From Hirudo medicinalis (Eukaryota; Annelida; Clitellata; Hirudinida; Hirudinidae), in assembly GCA_011800805.1 (NCBI GenBank), contig MPNW01000329.1, positions 5,644-69,643 of the forward strand: 64,000 nucleotides of DNA, in the 5' to 3' direction. Of the stretch, positions 62,143 to 64,000 are shown piece by piece. The notes beneath the pieces are model-generated. The model was not told the origin of the DNA. It made no database searches and saw nothing but the letters and a program-made list of their open reading frames with translations. The stretch's first letter is position 1, and each line of letters starts with the position of its first letter. Both the position numbers and the translations under genes were made by a program.

Positions 62143-63896
62143 ATGGAAGAACACGGTACTGATGAGGCTGAACTTAATGAAACTTTGTATCATCACTCCA
62201 GTAACTACGGTATTGCTGATTTAATATTAGTTTTCTGAGAATTTGTAAATGAAATGATGTCATGGTTGTCATGATGTTTCAGTGAAGACATGCCACTGAA
62301 ATGAGCTTAATGCGACGTTTTAATTACTAGCTAATAGAAATTCTGAAAATGAGATGAATGAGGAGGACTGCGAGCCATGTGATGGAGAACCACTGAGAGA
62401 GCAGGTAGTTATTTACTGCTGTAATATTACTGCAGTAATGTTGCTTACATATTACTTCTAAATATAGTATTAGATAATGTTATATAGTATAGTATATTAC
62501 AGTAACATATTAGTATTCTAAAGCAGCTGAATTGGTTATGAATGGCAATAGAAATTATTTTGAATGTACATGGAAATAATATTTAAATTATAACAAATTT
62601 ATAAATAGTGCAATGTTTTTTATTAGGAATTTATATAAAAGTCATTAATTGATGTGCATTAAAGTACTGATATGTTACCATGAATCACATTCTAGCATAC
62701 TATTACTTTAATGGTTTTTAGTTCTGCTTTCAGGATCGTTTCCTACCAACCGCAAATGTGGCAAGAATAATGAAAAAAGCCATTCCGAAGTCAGGCAAGG
62801 TTCGATACTTTACATGAATATCTTTGTATGTCTTGCTTTTTCAATTCTGCAGTTTAATGCACGATACAATTATTGTTGTAAAGATTTTCTCAATAATAAT
62901 TATTACAGATGTTCAGAATTTAGATATTTAATGGTTTTGGGATTTTTTTTTATTTATTATAATTTTCATATAAATGACTCAGATATTTGCATCACATCTT
63001 GATTGGCCATCATTAACAAATTTGTGCAGATAAAGTCATGATTAAATCTTCACTCTCGTGGACAACGACTAAATTCTTCTAATTTGTTGTCATTTGTCAT
63101 CAGATTGCTAAAGAGGCAAAGGATTGTGTGCAGGAATGTGTGTCTGAATTCGTGAGCTTCATAACGAGCGAGTAAGCAGCACTTATTTGATCACTTGGAG
63201 AGCAACATACAAAAACCTATCGCAGAATTATTGCTGTATTTGTGTACTTTTATATCTGTGGCTTAAAATTTGTTAATTAAACGTCATTGTAATGTTCATC
63301 CTACGACAGAGCGAGCGACAGATGTCAACAGGAGAAAAGAAAGACAATCAACGGGGAGGACATTTTGTACGCCATGTCGACGCTCGGCTTCGATAACTAC
63401 ATAGAACCCCTCAAGGTTTATCTTCAAAAGTACAGAGATGTGGGTTTTCAAATTTCATTAAATTGCCCGAGGATTGAAATCATGCTTTATTGATTTATGA
63501 CTTGTTTGTGAAGTATTCATTTGTGATATGTTTGAAGTTTAAACAATTAACATAAACATCGATGCTTAATTTCTGAAATAAGGAATTATTTTTTAATATA
63601 ATTTGGAATTGAATAATGATGTGACATTGATTTTAATGCTTATTGTAAAGTTTTTGCTTGCTTTTATCTTTGATCTTTTTAGACAATTTCAAAGTCTTTT
63701 CTTAATGCACAGCGTTTTTAATAGAGCGGCCGATAACACTGATTACACTCATAAACATAATTAATGTAATTTCTAGCATTAACTGTTTCATTTTTAACAG
63801 TCTACAAAGAGCGAGAAAACGTTTGTCGAAGACAAAATTGTGGAGTTGAATGCTGAAGATTCTTATGGTGCAATTCACAACTTTGTTACTTTATGA
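62143..63896 (+). CDS. NFYB: Nuclear transcription factor Y subunit beta, six exons, 166 aa as read
   Basis: Histone-fold subunit of the CCAAT-binding NF-Y trimer. Exons: 62143-62209, 62331-62404, 62734-62799, 63104-63171, 63310-63439, 63801-63896. Residues 1-47 are an acidic N-terminus ([16 protein letters not shown]). Residues ~48-135 form the histone fold: [58 protein letters not shown] and [20 protein letters not shown], all nearly identical to vertebrate NF-YB. The final exon reads to a TGA after [11 protein letters not shown], but TATG|gtgcaa (63866-63872) resembles a donor. The Gln-rich C-terminal region of vertebrate NF-YB (about 207 aa) could therefore be encoded beyond the right edge. 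ATTAAA at about 63958 would suit the short form. Confidence 0.95.
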
Positions 63897-64000
63897 AGAT
63901 TATGCTTTGGTTCATTAACCTGCTAATGTTAATGCTCTACTTACAACTATTTTGTAGATATTAAAGCCACATTTTTGAATTTTAATGTTCAATGAATTTG

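Overview
This is a gene-dense, intron-rich stretch of an AT-rich animal nuclear genome. Every gene I can name is a conserved metazoan gene with ordinary GT-AG introns, usually 0.1-2 kb long. The central domain of vinculin has two repeats rather than the three of vertebrates. SINE-like and CR1-like LINE remnants and dense ATG/CAT and ATT microsatellites are scattered through introns and intergenic DNA. Together these point to an invertebrate; the sequence alone does not fix the phylum. All exon models were made by eye from reading frame, splice sites and recalled family sequences, and each multi-exon model closes to a whole number of codons. Layout, left to right: (1) 1-1597, a LINE 3' tail and the upstream flank of vinculin. 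(2) 1598-15816 (+), vinculin, 24 exons, including two symmetric phase-1 exons that could be cassettes. (3) 18692-26100 (-), a GGA-type clathrin adaptor, 16 exons. (4) 26784-29777 (-), a decayed non-LTR retrotransposon, then an intact 282-codon pogo/Tigger-like ORF with the DNA-binding region and a PCNA-box tail but no recognisable DDE domain. (5) 31285-43249 (-), KATNIP, 27 exons. (6) 46544-48404 (+) and 52711-54188 (-), two diverged RAB24-type GTPase genes in inverted orientation with the same intron plan. They flank a five-exon gene of unknown function (49656-50928, +). (7) 54285-55875 (-), a decayed CR1-like LINE. (8) 57199-60866 (+), DONSON, 10 exons. (9) 62143 to the right edge (+), NFYB. 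The genes look like independent housekeeping neighbours, not a cluster in one pathway: adhesion (VCL), TGN/endosome sorting (GGA), ciliary microtubules (KATNIP), late autophagy (RAB24), replication (DONSON) and CCAAT-box transcription (NFYB). The less expected features are the RAB24 pair (one with Cys at the usual catalytic-Gln position, neither with an obvious prenylation tail), the DDE-less pogo ORF with a PIP box, hammerhead-like motifs in Penelope-like repeats inside introns, and single-N joins flanked by exact 127-bp duplications, which look like k-mer assembly artefacts.
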